From: Blastobasis lacticolella
Taxonomy: Eukaryota; Arthropoda; Insecta; Lepidoptera; Blastobasidae
Assembly: GCA_905147135.1 (NCBI GenBank)
Contig: LR990044.1
Coordinates: 17,178,122-17,242,121 of the forward strand
Length of the DNA stretch: 64,000 nt
Direction of reading: 5' to 3'
Position 1 is the stretch's first letter; the number at the start of each line of letters is the position of its first letter. The position numbers and the translations under genes were made by a program. Below are positions 33,401 to 43,887 of this stretch, one piece after another. The notes below the pieces were generated by a model that saw only the letters and a list, made by a program, of their open reading frames with translations, was not told the DNA's origin and made no database searches.

Positions 33401-34525
33401 CATTCTTTCAAATATGGCAAAAAGCAGGTGTTGTGGAACTACCGATTGAAGAAGCCGTGTCAACATTTCATGATCGCACAAAAAATCGAACATCACCTAC
33501 ATGCCAAAAATTGCCTTGTGCAGCCGGTTTGTATGATTTCCTCAACAAGACTCCTTGGACTATTAATGTTATTATTCACGCTATGTATTCTATATATCGT
33601 AACAAACAAATCTCTGTATAAGTACTTACATGTAAATTTACAAAGCTTTAGTCCCTTACTGTGTCATCATCAATATGATCAGTTTGTAGTGATTTATTGC
33701 TGGACTTGATTCTTCTAAATAATACATATTGGACTCGAGTATGCTTTATATAAGTACGTATTCACCAAACACCTCCGTTTCACCTGCAGACGTGTAAACG
33801 TATCGAGTAATTTGGAGATCGCTGTGGGAAATACACAACAGAAAATGGTGCTGCCCAGAATTGTTACTCACTTTTTATATTATATTAGATAGGCTGTTGA
33901 CCGTAATTTCATTTGATGGCAAGCGACAATGCGGCCGAAGGTGAGCCTAAAAGGAGTTGTTCAGGGAATACACTGGCAGGCAAGGCGTTGCACTTAATAG
34001 CTGTAGGTACACTGTAGAATACTGACAAACGCGCAACCCTACGCTGATGTTCAAGGCTTTGCAGCTTAGCACCTATCTGCTCCAGATCATAAATAATCCT
34101 TATAACACGCTTCTCTTCCGAATCCAAATTAGCCAGATGATAGGTATATAATATTGCTGATCCATCCTAAATGTGGCAACAGTACTCTATACAAGGCCGA
34201 TCTTGGGCTTGATCTATTTTTATAGCCAGTTTACCTCTAAGACATTTACTCGCCTTGTACTTCACTAGTTTATCAATAGGCCATGTCCATCTGCCAGCCA
34301 CCACAAACCTCATTGCGGTATAGTCAGGTAAAGTATATCTCCAAATCCATTTCTTTTCAGGGCATATATATCTGCGAGGTGAACTTTAGTGAACAAATCA
34401 GGGAATTCTTTGGTACCTCTTTCTTCTACGGAGAATTCTCAATGAAATCAAACACACTGGGGACCAAAGGTAATAATATTATGTGCATTATATTAAACAC
34501 AACTTTCACTAAAAAAAAGTCATGA
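27410..34525 (+). CDS. Gene B: duplicate of gene A, four exons
   Basis: Exons 27410-27511, 28120-28272, 33386-33526 and 34361-34525 give about 186 aa, with the same splice sites as gene A. Exon 2 is identical to A. Exon 1 has one synonymous change and Asp to Gly. Exon 3 has Ile to Val, Asp to Tyr and Gln to Lys. Exon 4 has Tyr to Phe, Leu to Gln, Phe to Ile and Val to Glu within nine codons, plus one added Asn from an extra AAT. No stop or frameshift is present. The exon 4 changes move B away from the residues that gene C shares with A, so B is the derived copy there. It is either a true paralogue or the other allele of A, depending on whether the duplication is real. Confidence 0.66.
27649..27910 (+). 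mobile_element. tRNA-derived SINE (family 1), copy B
   Basis: Counterpart of 8620-8880 in intron 1 of gene B. Its B-box side reads CCCGGCCGGGCAGAAAT, one change from copy A. Confidence 0.8.
28725..29700 (+). pseudogene. Jockey-like LINE reverse transcriptase, 3' half (copy B)
   Basis: Counterpart of 9690-10670. An 8-bp difference after the ADD box (GTGGATAGGT in B) keeps the reading frame open for 158 codons here (28821-29297), against 137 in copy A. The downstream breaks are shared. Confidence 0.72.
30470..31923 (+). mobile_element. 5'-truncated LINE nested in another LINE (copy B)
   Basis: Counterpart of 11423-12876, with the same edges and the TTCTA tail. Confidence 0.82.
30502..31665 (+). 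pseudogene. LINE reverse transcriptase with a single nonsense change (copy B)
   Basis: Nearly identical to 11455-12618, but CAA (12238-12240 in A) is TAA here (31285-31287), splitting the frame into 261 and 118 codons. The catalytic YADD lies in the first part. Confidence 0.85.
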
Positions 34526-34595
34526 ACCATTATTAGTTCTGTAATGTACATAGTATAATAATTATGATTCATTGTTAGACTAATGCGCTTATTAC

Positions 34596-34823
34596 ACATT
34601 CCTAAATTCAATGACTGAATTCAAAAACATAAAGCGTGAGAGCAAATAAAAGTGGAATGTATTGCTCATAGAATATGGTCCATTTTTGTATCTCGGATTT
34701 TTGAATAGTGGAGCGACGACGCGTGACTTAATATAAGATATACAAAAATTGACCTTATTCCAAGAGCAATACATTCCACTTTGATTTTTTGTTTCTGAAT
34801 TCAGTAACTGAATTTAGGAATGT
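34596..34823. mobile_element. Fold-back MITE downstream of gene B
   Basis: Counterpart of 15452-15691. The right arm lacks about 12 bp present in copy A (the GCTCCCACGC stretch), so the hairpin here has a bulge. Confidence 0.8.
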
Positions 34824-37219
34824 CTTATAAGCGCATAAGTTCGGATTAGTTTAGTTTGGGTTAGTTTATTTGTCTATAATTGAATATTAATTTACATTAA
34901 TTGCAATTAAATTGACAATGATATTGTCAATAACAGCATAATGAACAATACATAAGATAAATGTCTCAATATCAATGTAATCCTACCCACATAAGTATAG
35001 TATAAAATAAAATTTACATGTAATAATCAATAACATAAATAAACAATGTCCAAAAGGTCCAAGGAGACAAAAATATTTTTTATTATATATAACTAAATAT
35101 TGTATGATGTCAGAATGGGAATAATAAAATTATAATAAATACATAGGTCAATGTGATTTTATTTTATTTCATTTATTGCGTATTACAGTCTTCAAATGAT
35201 TGCACAATATTATAACTTACATATAACACCCAGTTAAGGCATTGCAAACAAAGTAAAATATTGATATACTCTTTTATAAAGCATACAGATTTATACGGTT
35301 GGGTCAAAGTTCTTTAAAAGCTGCCGTACAAAAAGAACCAACAAAATCTCTAACGATACCCTCAAACTCATGGAATAAAGGCACGGTATGACTTTGCAAT
35401 CCCCTGATGAACTCTCCCAATTTAGGCCACTTAATCGACAGATGTCCAAGTCTCTTAACTCGCGCCATACGCCGCTCAAATACTACCAATATCGGCGGCG
35501 GTCGAGCGGAACAAAGGCTCTAAAGTCTTTGCAAAAGTCGATTGCACAGAGCCTGCTGGCAAGACTGAAAACGAAAGGCAGCAGAGCCTTTAATCTAAAA
35601 TATGATGTGGCGCCATGGGTGATTTCACAAATTTGATTGCCCGTCCATAATAACTGCTGGATCCTAATGTAAGTTGCATGTTGTGATTCATTTGCCAACA
35701 GATGCAGTTAATGTTACATAAAATGCATAAAACAGACTCAATATATCAAAATATAATTTTAACAATTAAATTATTAAGAGCTCTCACAAAAGGTGTTGAG
35801 TCTTCAAATACCCGCAATTTGTTCCCGCTGCGTTGTTCTTCTGCGCCTTAAACGAAACCGATCTTGATGACGTCCTGAGATTCATGGTTCGGGACCGACT
35901 ATTGTACGCGACTAATATTGCAGCGTCTGCGCACTCAGCGCCTTCGCCGCTGTCGCTATCTAATATCGAATCACATAAGTCAGCAAAACGCACCTATGGC
36001 TGACCTACTGCGTGCTGATGCCCCCTTTTAAAATTATCGTCTCGTCTGTGCACACCTCGACCCCGATAACAATAACTGTGCCCTCTGACTCTCCCCCGCC
36101 ACCCGCGCCCACGCCGATGCCGCCGCCGCGCGCGCCTCTACCACCAGCTGAGATTAAACTGAAGTCACAGGCGCAAGCTGCGGTCTCCGTCCGGAAGACG
36201 AATGCCGTTGTAGATCATTATCTACGGGTTCACGCTGGTCCACAGGAAGAAACATAGTCGGAACAAACGCGGTACTGCTTTGTCTGAACAGTGCAAATTG
36301 AAGGCCGCAGTCCTACTAGCTGGATATACATCTCCCGTCTTAGCAAGGAGTCAACGGCCCAGTTAGTTGGCTCTCACTGTCGACGAGATGCCCTCGTATT
36401 ACTACCGACTTCCTTAGACTGATTTCCTTGCGTTTAGTTTACGAGTGCCGACGGAACAAGTCTAGAATTTCCTTAAGAAGGAATTATGGCCACGACCAGT
36501 TTCCCGAGGGTACGACCAAATATCGAGGGTACGACAAGATATCCAGCCTATCATCTTCGGAGCGGGACGAACAGTGACCCAGCGTTGCCCCGTCGCCATG
36601 GGTTCCAGTAATTACAGTTCTACCGGGAATTTACTGGGACAGTAAAAACGGGAAATAAGAAAGTTATGAAATAAGTTACTAAAACTAAGATTTAAAACTT
36701 ATGCTAGCAAAATATGGGCTTGTTTGTGTAACTTTTTTTTATATTATACTAGAAATAAACCTGAAATAAACGTTATATTATAATAATAACTATTATAATA
36801 CAGGTAATGGACTGTGATCCGCTAAAATTGACCAATTTGCAAAGAGCTAACTGAGCCGTGTTGAATTTTGATAGTGTAAAGGCTGTTGAAATGATCCAAT
36901 CTGGTCAGGTTCCCCTGGTAGCAGGGTCACGGAGGTCAGATGGTAGTCGCTCCACTGTAATTATTACTTCTGATCTACCTTATCGCCAAATCCTGGATCA
37001 TTTCATTTCATTTCATTTATCACTGTTTTCAAAAGATTTCACAATATAGTACTTACATGTGACACCCTGTTAGGGCATTGCAAACAAAGTGAGATAGAGC
37101 ATGCATTATTTACATTATGTCATAACTTAAGTATTTAATTAAAAGTAGAAATTTTTTCCTTAAATAAATTTTTTTTCAATTAGTTGCATGTTAAAATAAC
37201 AATCAAATAATAATGTTAA

Positions 37220-37457
37220 ATAAATATTCGTGGACAAATTCACACAGCGCCATCTAGCCCCAAACTAAGCAAAGCTTGTGCTATGGGTGCTAGATAACTG
37301 ATATACTACTTAAATACTTTTAAATACATACTTATTATACATAGAACACCCAGACCCGTAACAGAAATTAAAATTCATCATTTCAATTTCTGCCCGGCCG
37401 GGAATCGAACCCGGGACCTCTTGCGTTGCGGGACCATTGAACCACTCAGGTCATCTA
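37220..37457 (-). mobile_element. tRNA-derived SINE (family 1), copy-B-specific insertion
   Basis: The reverse complement shows the family 1 head (37380-37450) and body. It is flanked by the 8-bp direct repeat AATGTTAA at 37212-37219 and 37458-37465, a target-site duplication. The corresponding site in copy A (near 18570) is empty, so it inserted after A and B separated. Confidence 0.85.
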
Positions 37458-37489
37458 AATGTTAAGTTAAATGTGAAGTTAGTAGATAT

Positions 37490-38748
37490 ATGATTCAGAT
37501 GACATTCTGTATAGCAATCAATTTTTATCATCCGTATTCATGTCACAATGTAAACTAATAGCAATGTTCCGGAATATCGCAATTCGAGGTCAGTAAAAAA
37601 TTCATTAATATCATAATAACACTTTCGCACTAGAAAACATTTCTGTTGTTTGGTAAATGACTTAAATTTTGTAATGTTTTTTATGTTGTTAGGTATGTGA
37701 TTGTAAATTTTAACCATGATAGCGTAAGTACCATTTGTAAATATAGATAATTTAGAAAAAGGTGTTTTTAATTTCGTTCGATCGTTTCGTCTAAAGGAGG
37801 TTATAGGTGAGTACATGTACTCGTGTTTTCTTACGAATTTACATGACTCTAGAATATACAATGACGTCACTGTTACTATGCTGTACTTTATAAATTGGGG
37901 TCTACAGGAATCCATTTGACTAATATTTGTAAGAATTCTCACACATTTTTTCTGATTTGGATAAAAGATATCTTCCACATTTGTAGAGTTTCCCCACAAT
38001 GTTATTCCATATGCAAGTCTAGAATGGACATATGCATAATATGCTGTGAGTGTGGTTTTAAAATTTATTACCATTTTTAGATGTCCAAATGCGTATATGA
38101 ATGAGGACAATTTCTAAGTAAGTTTTTGAATATGTGGTTTCCAGTTTACACTTGTATCAATATCTATTCCTAGTAGAGTAGCCGAAGTCACAGTCTCGAT
38201 CACAGCATTATTTTATTTATAATCAATTTGCAATGGAAGTTTTTGATAAGGTTTGAACTGTATTATTTTAGTTTTTTTCAAGTTGAGCTCTAAATTGTGA
38301 CATTCCATCCAAGTTACAATATTTAATTTATTATTGAGCTCCTCCGTATTTGAACATGATATTACTATTAAAACGTCATCTGCGAAAATGATACAGTCCT
38401 CACCTAGTTGTTTTGGAAGGTCATTAATATAAATGAGAAATAAGCAACACGCTAGAACGCTTCCTTAGGGAATGGAGCCCATGTTACTTTCCACAGCCTA
38501 ACGTATGGTTTGTATCCTGGAGCTTTTATAGTCTGTATTTTCAATCTCTACATGTTGTCTACCTATCTTCGAGATATGATTTAAATCATTTTTGTGCAAT
38601 TCCTCTGATTCCAGTGCCGTATAATTTATCTAAGATAATTTACTCTGTCGTATGCTTCGCTCATGTCGAGCAATGCGCCTACAGAATATCTTTTATTATT
38701 TATTATATTAAGAACTTCCCGAATGAATTTGTATAGGGCTAATGTTGT
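37490..38748 (-). pseudogene. CR1/L2-like LINE reverse transcriptase remnant (copy B, truncated by duplication edge)
   Basis: Counterpart of 18560-19726. The C-terminal frame 38110-37538 is longer here (190 codons) because the 130-bp deletion of copy A is absent. The sequence stops matching at 38748, inside the reverse transcriptase, where copy A continues. Confidence 0.75.
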
Positions 38749-38894
38749 ATATAAAACAAGCCAGCGAGTAACTTATCTTGTAAATTTCACTTTTCAAACA
38801 TTTTATTATTATTATTAGGTGTTATAGGTTAATAGACAAGTAGCATTTTTGCTGATGTCTATACAACATAGCAGTGCTGATTTTAGCTTTCACT

Positions 38895-39178
38895 TCCATA
38901 GCACATCATCATCACAGCCCGTAACAGTCCACTGCAGGAGTTGGGGCCTCTCCCACGCAAGAAGAGGTTATTGCCATAATCTCCACGCTTGGCAGGCGGG
39001 TTGGAGATCGCAGTGTTTAAATATAGCAATGCAAAATGCTGCTGCCCACTTTCCAGACTACGGAGACTCTTGATCTTTTGCCTCGAAACATTAGTCGCCT
39101 TGTACGACACCCATTAGTGTAAGAGGTTGGTGCTATTCTACTCTGCCGGATACCACACGGCCACACGGTCCATAGCAC
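38895..39178 (-). mobile_element. SINE-like repeat, family 3, minus
   Basis: Contains TAGTCGCCTTGTACGACACC and CACTGCAGGAGTTGGGGCCT. The reverse complement matches 51513-51760 and 60268-60510 over most of its length. There is no open frame, and the tRNA-like head is not obvious. Confidence 0.65.
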
Positions 39179-39389
39179 ATACCTACTACATTTTAAATCA
39201 CTGAATAATTTTATTAATTTTGCACCAAATTTCCAACTTGTTATGTCCTTGTAATGTCCAACAAATGTCCAATTTTTTGAACTACTCTTTATGATTCAAC
39301 ATTAACATGCAGCATTTTTGGTTATTATTAAGCTTTTTATATTTTCTGCCTATCCTGTCTAAAACCCTACCCTGTCTGTGCACGCCATT

Positions 39390-39545
39390 GGGTGTAATTT
39401 GGTGTAGTGTAGGTGTAGGGTAGGTGTAGGGTAGATGTAGGGTAGGTGTTGAATAGGTGTAGGGTAGGTGTTGAATAGGTGTAGGGTAGGTGTAGAGTAG
39501 ATGTAGGATAAGTGTAGGCTAGGTGTAGTGTAGGTTAGGGTAGGG
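39390..39545. repeat. G-rich minisatellite (GTAGGGTAGGT units)
   Basis: Roughly 150 bp of an 11-12 bp unit, TAGGTGTAGGG with TTGAATAGGTG and TAGATGTAGGG variants. Runs of GGG and GG recur on the plus strand. Confidence 0.9.
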
Positions 39546-39574
39546 CGGACGCCACGCGAATGAAGGCCCACTAG

Positions 39575-39926
39575 TATATTATAAAACAAAGTCCCACGTC
39601 GTATCTGTCTGTCTGTTCGCGATATACTAAAAAACTATTGAAAGGATTTTCATGAGGATTTTCATTTCACCAATAGACAGAGTGATTCATGTTCATGTGG
39701 AAGGTTTAGGTGTATAATTTGTTAAGGTTTGGGTACGGGTAGTAAGTGCGAAGCTCGTGCGAAGACGGGCGGCTCTTAACAAATTATACACCTAAGTCTT
39801 CCTCATGAATCACTGTCTATTGCTGAAAATCATATGAATATCCGTTCAGTACTTTATGAATGTATAGCGAACAGACAGACAGACCGACAGACAGACACAG
39901 CGTGGGACTTTGTGTTATAATATGTA
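39575..39926. mobile_element. Fold-back MITE with long terminal inverted repeats
   Basis: Left end TATTATAAAACAAAGTCCCA then CGTCG with a TCTGTCTGTCTG run. The right end is the reverse complement, CGTGGGACTTTGTGTTATAA preceded by CAGACAGACAGAC. Internal arms also mirror: GTGTATAATTTGTTAAG against CTTAACAAATTATACAC-type sequence near 39776. No transposase is present. Confidence 0.82.
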
Positions 39927-41500
39927 GTGAGGGTGCCGTAGGTTATCTGCGTTATCGAGTACCTATATAATACATAGCTTAAGCATTTTGGACAACATGC
40001 ACAGAACGCATATGTCTGCTCTTAGTAATAGGATTCCTTTTTACCTTTCGGTTACGGAATTCTAAAATATGAAATAATTATTGTGATTGTATTAGAGGAC
40101 ATTTTCAGGGTTTTCAGCTAATAAAAAGCACTATGTTTCTACTTTACGTAATTATTTAATTCAAGGAACTGGGGCACATGTTTAAAAATACATGAATACA
40201 ACATTATGAACTAGTACTTACATAAAAATTATAATTTTAAATCCTAAACACTTTAGAAACACATCACTTCATCGTATACACTTTTAATCCCGTTTCGCTG
40301 GCAACGGGAATCCTAGACCGGCCACGGAATCGGATAAACCACACCCTTCAGCCCATAATCTCCTTTCACGAAGATCTCCGAATTTGCTACGGGAACCAAT
40401 GCCACCAACAAATTGAACTTACGTTCATGGTATTATGCCAAGAGCTAGCCCCTGATGAGGTATTGGCTTGGTTTAGTAGATAGGTTCACACGTCCTTGGC
40501 CCTACAGACAAATCAATCGATTTAGTAGGACTCTCCCAGTGTGGGCTTTAGTTGCCCCGTCGCATAGGTCGTGTGTGAGCTCTTCAGTATAGTCGCCTAC
40601 GTCTCATCGACTCTCAACGTCGAAGGGCTCGTGTTTCACACGCTATATCAACGATAACAGCTTCTACAATCCCGAATATCTCGTATTGGTTGGTTGTTGG
40701 TTGTTGTAGTATTTGAGACGTAAATATCAATGCATTACGTTATTTAAAACTTTTGTAAGAATACATTTCACTTGCTTTTTGGGAAAACATAACGGTATTA
40801 TTTATATATGTCGTAAATCTTTAAAAATCGTAAAGCAATATTAGAGACTAGCTCCACTAATGCAGTGCAGTGCACTGCGCGGCGCACCACGCAGTACCAC
40901 GTCACGGTGACAACAAAGAAAACGGTGGTGTTATTCTGGTTTTTCACGTTAGGCAACGTTCGCACGAGAGATTTACGAATGATTGTGAGTTAGGCAACGT
41001 TTGCACGAGAGCTTTTTCGACGCTTTTACGCGCGTTATTTTAAACGACTCGCATGATTATTGACCTTATGTCGACCTTATGTATGGAGGTCAGTTGGCAG
41101 TCGTTCCACTGTAATTGCCTGATCTGCTAAATCTTGGATCATAGTCGTGCGAGAGCACAAACAGGATTTGACGCCAAGATCATCATTATCATCGTCTTGG
41201 TGTTAAAACGTGGGTTGAACTCTCCTTCCCGTGCCTAGCGGGCTGGCATGGTCAGACATTATTGTCCCTACGTAATTTTCCGTTTAATTTCCTTACTATC
41301 ATTATCCGCATCTTGTCTCTCACGTTCCGTTTAGAGTAATCTGATCGATTATAATCGTATGGTGCAGGATGTTTTTCAACAAGCTCATAAAACATTATAT
41401 TGAAGTCAACTTCATCATAATGACGCCACGATGATTATTTAATTTATATTATTGTCAATGCTACATTGACATTACAATTTGTGTGCCGTTTTTGTAACCT
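39927..41500. other. Region without recognisable genes
   Basis: AT-rich with no convincing ORF. Two items stand out: a GC-rich near-palindromic stretch at 40860-40905 (GCAGTGCAGTGCACTGCGCG), and a short minus-strand stretch 40440-40253 that reads exon-like but has an internal TAG. A SINE family 2 body fragment lies near 41085-41145. Confidence 0.4.
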
Positions 41501-41525
41501 TGATCTGGCTCGGGTTAATATTTGA

Positions 41526-41726
41526 TTATAACATAATGGTGACATCCTGAAAACCTGCTGAAAACGGTCCGGATACATTTCCAGGTTTACCATCAACTGG
41601 TAAGTCTATTTTTTCACCGGTATTCCATATAGGGTGCACCCAATATTTACGTCGAGGTCGTCTACATTTTTGCATATTAACCAACTGCAGTACGGCCAAC
41701 ATGTCTTTATCCCCGGAAGAAGACAT
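41526..41726 (-). pseudogene. Possible PIF/Harbinger transposase N-terminal fragment
   Basis: The minus-strand frame starts MSSSGDKDMLAVLQLVN and includes RRPRRKYWVHPIWNTGEK. The Arg-rich Trp-Val-x-Pro-hydrophobic motif resembles the N-terminus of Harbinger (ALP1-like) nucleases. No DDE core is visible nearby, so it is at best a fragment or one exon. Confidence 0.3.
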
Positions 41727-42042
41727 AATTTTACTTTAAAATCTTTGAAAACGAATATTTTCTTTGGATGTTTTCTTCTGACAGGTGTCCATAGATTCAC
41801 CATCTGTAGACCGTAGTAAGTCATTCCATATTTTAACTAAAAAGTATAACATCAGTAATATCTAAAGAAATTGAACCATGCAACTTCCGCGAATACTATA
41901 CTATAACTGATACTTTTTACCCGACTACGATGGAGCTAAGGGAGGGTAATGAAGTTAACAATCTATGTATGTAAAGTTGATAAACGTGGAAGAATCGACA
42001 GAGATTTGTCAGGACCATAGCAAGTGGAACAATGTCGTCTCT

Positions 42043-42360
42043 ACTAGTGTTCAAGGAGCGATAGTTTCAGAGTTATTACAGTATTAAGTTTGACAGCTGT
42101 CAACCGAAATGTAGATGTCGACGAGCACTATCATTTCTCTTCAGAAACTAGTGTTCTAGATGTGATAGTTTAAGAGTTATTACAGTATTCAGTTTGACAG
42201 CTATCATCCGGAGTGTAGATCTCGACGAGTACTATCATTTCTCTTTAGGAACTAGTATTCTAGCACCAATAGTTTCAGAGTTATTACAGTTTTAAGTGTG
42301 ACAGGGGCCATCCAAAATGTAGATTTCTACGAGTACCAGCATTTCTTTTTAGAAACTAGT
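42043..42360. repeat. 104-bp tandem repeat, three units
   Basis: ACTAGT starts units at 42043, 42147, 42251 and the stub at 42355, an exact 104-bp period. Each unit holds TTTCAGAGTTATTACAGT and a GACAGCTGTC-like core. Units have diverged by substitutions only. Confidence 0.92.
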
Positions 42361-42659
42361 GTTCTAGAACTAAACATGCCTTATTTATAATTCGAGATGA
42401 ACTGAGAAAAAAATGACGACAGGATCACGAAAGCGAAACAACTTCGATAATGTTAAAGAATCAGAAAAAGGGGAGGGGCTTACGCATCAGCGGTCAAACT
42501 TTCTTTGACAAGGTCGGTTTCCTATTTCATTCACACGCGTTGTATCTGTACTAAAAAAAGTAGACAGATATATGTGTGTCAACTGTGTCACATAAAGAGG
42601 AAAGATTCGAACTGTTGGTAAAAAGAAACAGTCAGATATGACGTTTCATGTTGACATCT

Positions 42660-42900
42660 ACTGACATCGCACCGCACGCTGCACGATGGGGCCAAATTGA
42701 AAAACGTAGACAAAATTCATACAGAACTGACATTTCGGGCTTCAATTGCGGGTGTTGCCCCATCATGCAGTGCGCCGCGCGGCGCGCTGCACAGTGGGAC
42801 ATTCCGCCATCTGTCAATGTACTTGCATACAAATTGCTCGGCGTGTAACAAGTTTTGCCACATCGTGCAGTGCACTGCGCAGCGCACTGCATAAGTGTGC
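42660..42900. repeat. Cluster of GC-rich inverted repeats
   Basis: 42674-42701 (GCACGCTGCACGATGGGGCC) pairs with 42741-42775 (GCCCCATCATGCAGTGCGC). Further self-complementary runs are GCGCCGCGCGGCGCGC at 42771-42786 and GTGCAGTGCACTGCGCAGCG near 42865. A related run occurs at 40861. Likely a decayed fold-back element. Confidence 0.6.
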
Positions 42901-43104
42901 GTTCAAGATTAGATCCACCATGAAAAAGTGACTTTTGTTAGATTGATGGATTTGACGTAAAAACAATAATACTGTCAAACAAAACTTCCTACTGTCAAAC
43001 AAAAACGTAAAGTTCATGGTACGGTTTAGAAAGTAAGCTTGTTTGAGTGAATGATTATTGACTAAAATAACCACAAAACATTCGGTCATGCACCTCTCTA
43101 TGTT

Positions 43105-43226
43105 AGTGCTACAAACCGGTGACCGAAACTGGAACTAAGTTTGTGCTAATTGAAATAAAATTTGGCGGCAATATAAAACTTAACAACAGCGATGCCGTCA
43201 TTGGGCCAGATAAGTTTGTAGTGGCA
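43105..43226. mobile_element. MITE of the CCGGGTCAG family
   Basis: Left end AGTGCTACAAACCGGTGACC, interior AACTGGAACTAAG, right end GGGCCAGATAAGTTTGTAGT. It lies downstream of gene C. Confidence 0.68.
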
Positions 43227-43349
43227 ACAATTCAAGCTTGTTTTAGGAAGTCATTGTACGGATCAAAGTAAGAATACAATAACATTATAATAACCTTATT
43301 CTAAACAAGGTTATTTTAACCTTGTTTTGAAAATATTGTGGTACGCCCC

Positions 43350-43617
43350 CAGGTAATTACAGTGGAGCGACTACCATCTGCCCTCCGTGTACTGCTACCA
43401 GGGGAACCTGACCAGATACGATCATGGATACAAATTGAGTTGCCTGAATTTGCAGGTTTCACTACTATGTTTTCCCTCACCATAAGAGCATTGGTTATAA
43501 TTCAACTAATGTACATAACACAGAAAAGAGTCATTGGTACATGGCCGGAGCGGGATTCGAACCTGGTACCGTTCGCTTACGAGTTGGATACTCAACCGCC
43601 CGGCCACCGACGCTCTA
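43350..43617 (-). mobile_element. tRNA-derived SINE (family 2)
   Basis: The reverse complement starts GAGCGTCGGTGGCCGGGCGG, then TTGAGTATCCAACTCGTAAG and the B box GGTTCGAATCC. The body includes the GTCCCCT-like and GGCAGATGGTAGTCGCTCCA runs. Not a tRNA gene: the acceptor stem is missing and a SINE body follows. Confidence 0.78.
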
Positions 43618-43887
43618 ACGCATTGTTAAAAATGTGATACCTATAAAAATAAGCGTATGTTATTTTCATAATATTAAAATTGCCGTATTTGCGCCATATG
43701 CACTATCCGTGACTTTTGCTAAGGATTTAGGAGCACTTTTGTTAATAGAAGAATTTATTAACGTGATTTCTGTGATACTTTTTAATATTAAAATGTTTCA
43801 TACTATAAATCGAAACTTAATCTAACAATCAAACATGTTACTTTATACTACGTCAAAGACCTTGTTGAATGTTATTTGTTAAATGGT

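Larger units (their letters stand above)
23917..38748 (+). repeat. Segmental duplication, copy B
   Basis: Direct copy of 5022-19726. Differences that can be read directly: 134 bp present here and missing in A (about 26640-26773); about 110 bp present here near 32610-32725; a SINE present only here (37220-37457); a 560-bp LINE ORF1 stretch of A replaced by about 40 bp (near 35587); and about 130 bp of LINE sequence present here and missing in A (about 37605-37735). On the left, B continues into sequence that A lacks. On the right it stops at 38748 inside a LINE. Confidence 0.93.

Noticed and set aside
39359..39589. Minus-strand Tyr/Thr/Pro/His-rich repeat protein
   Set aside because: Translation of the G-rich minisatellite; no start context or conservation.
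42632..42931. Overlapping frames on both strands
   Set aside because: They come from the self-complementary GC-rich palindromes, not from coding selection.
43540..43617. tRNA gene on the minus strand
   Set aside because: Head of a family 2 SINE; the same head occurs at 22270-22345 and 53813-53885.
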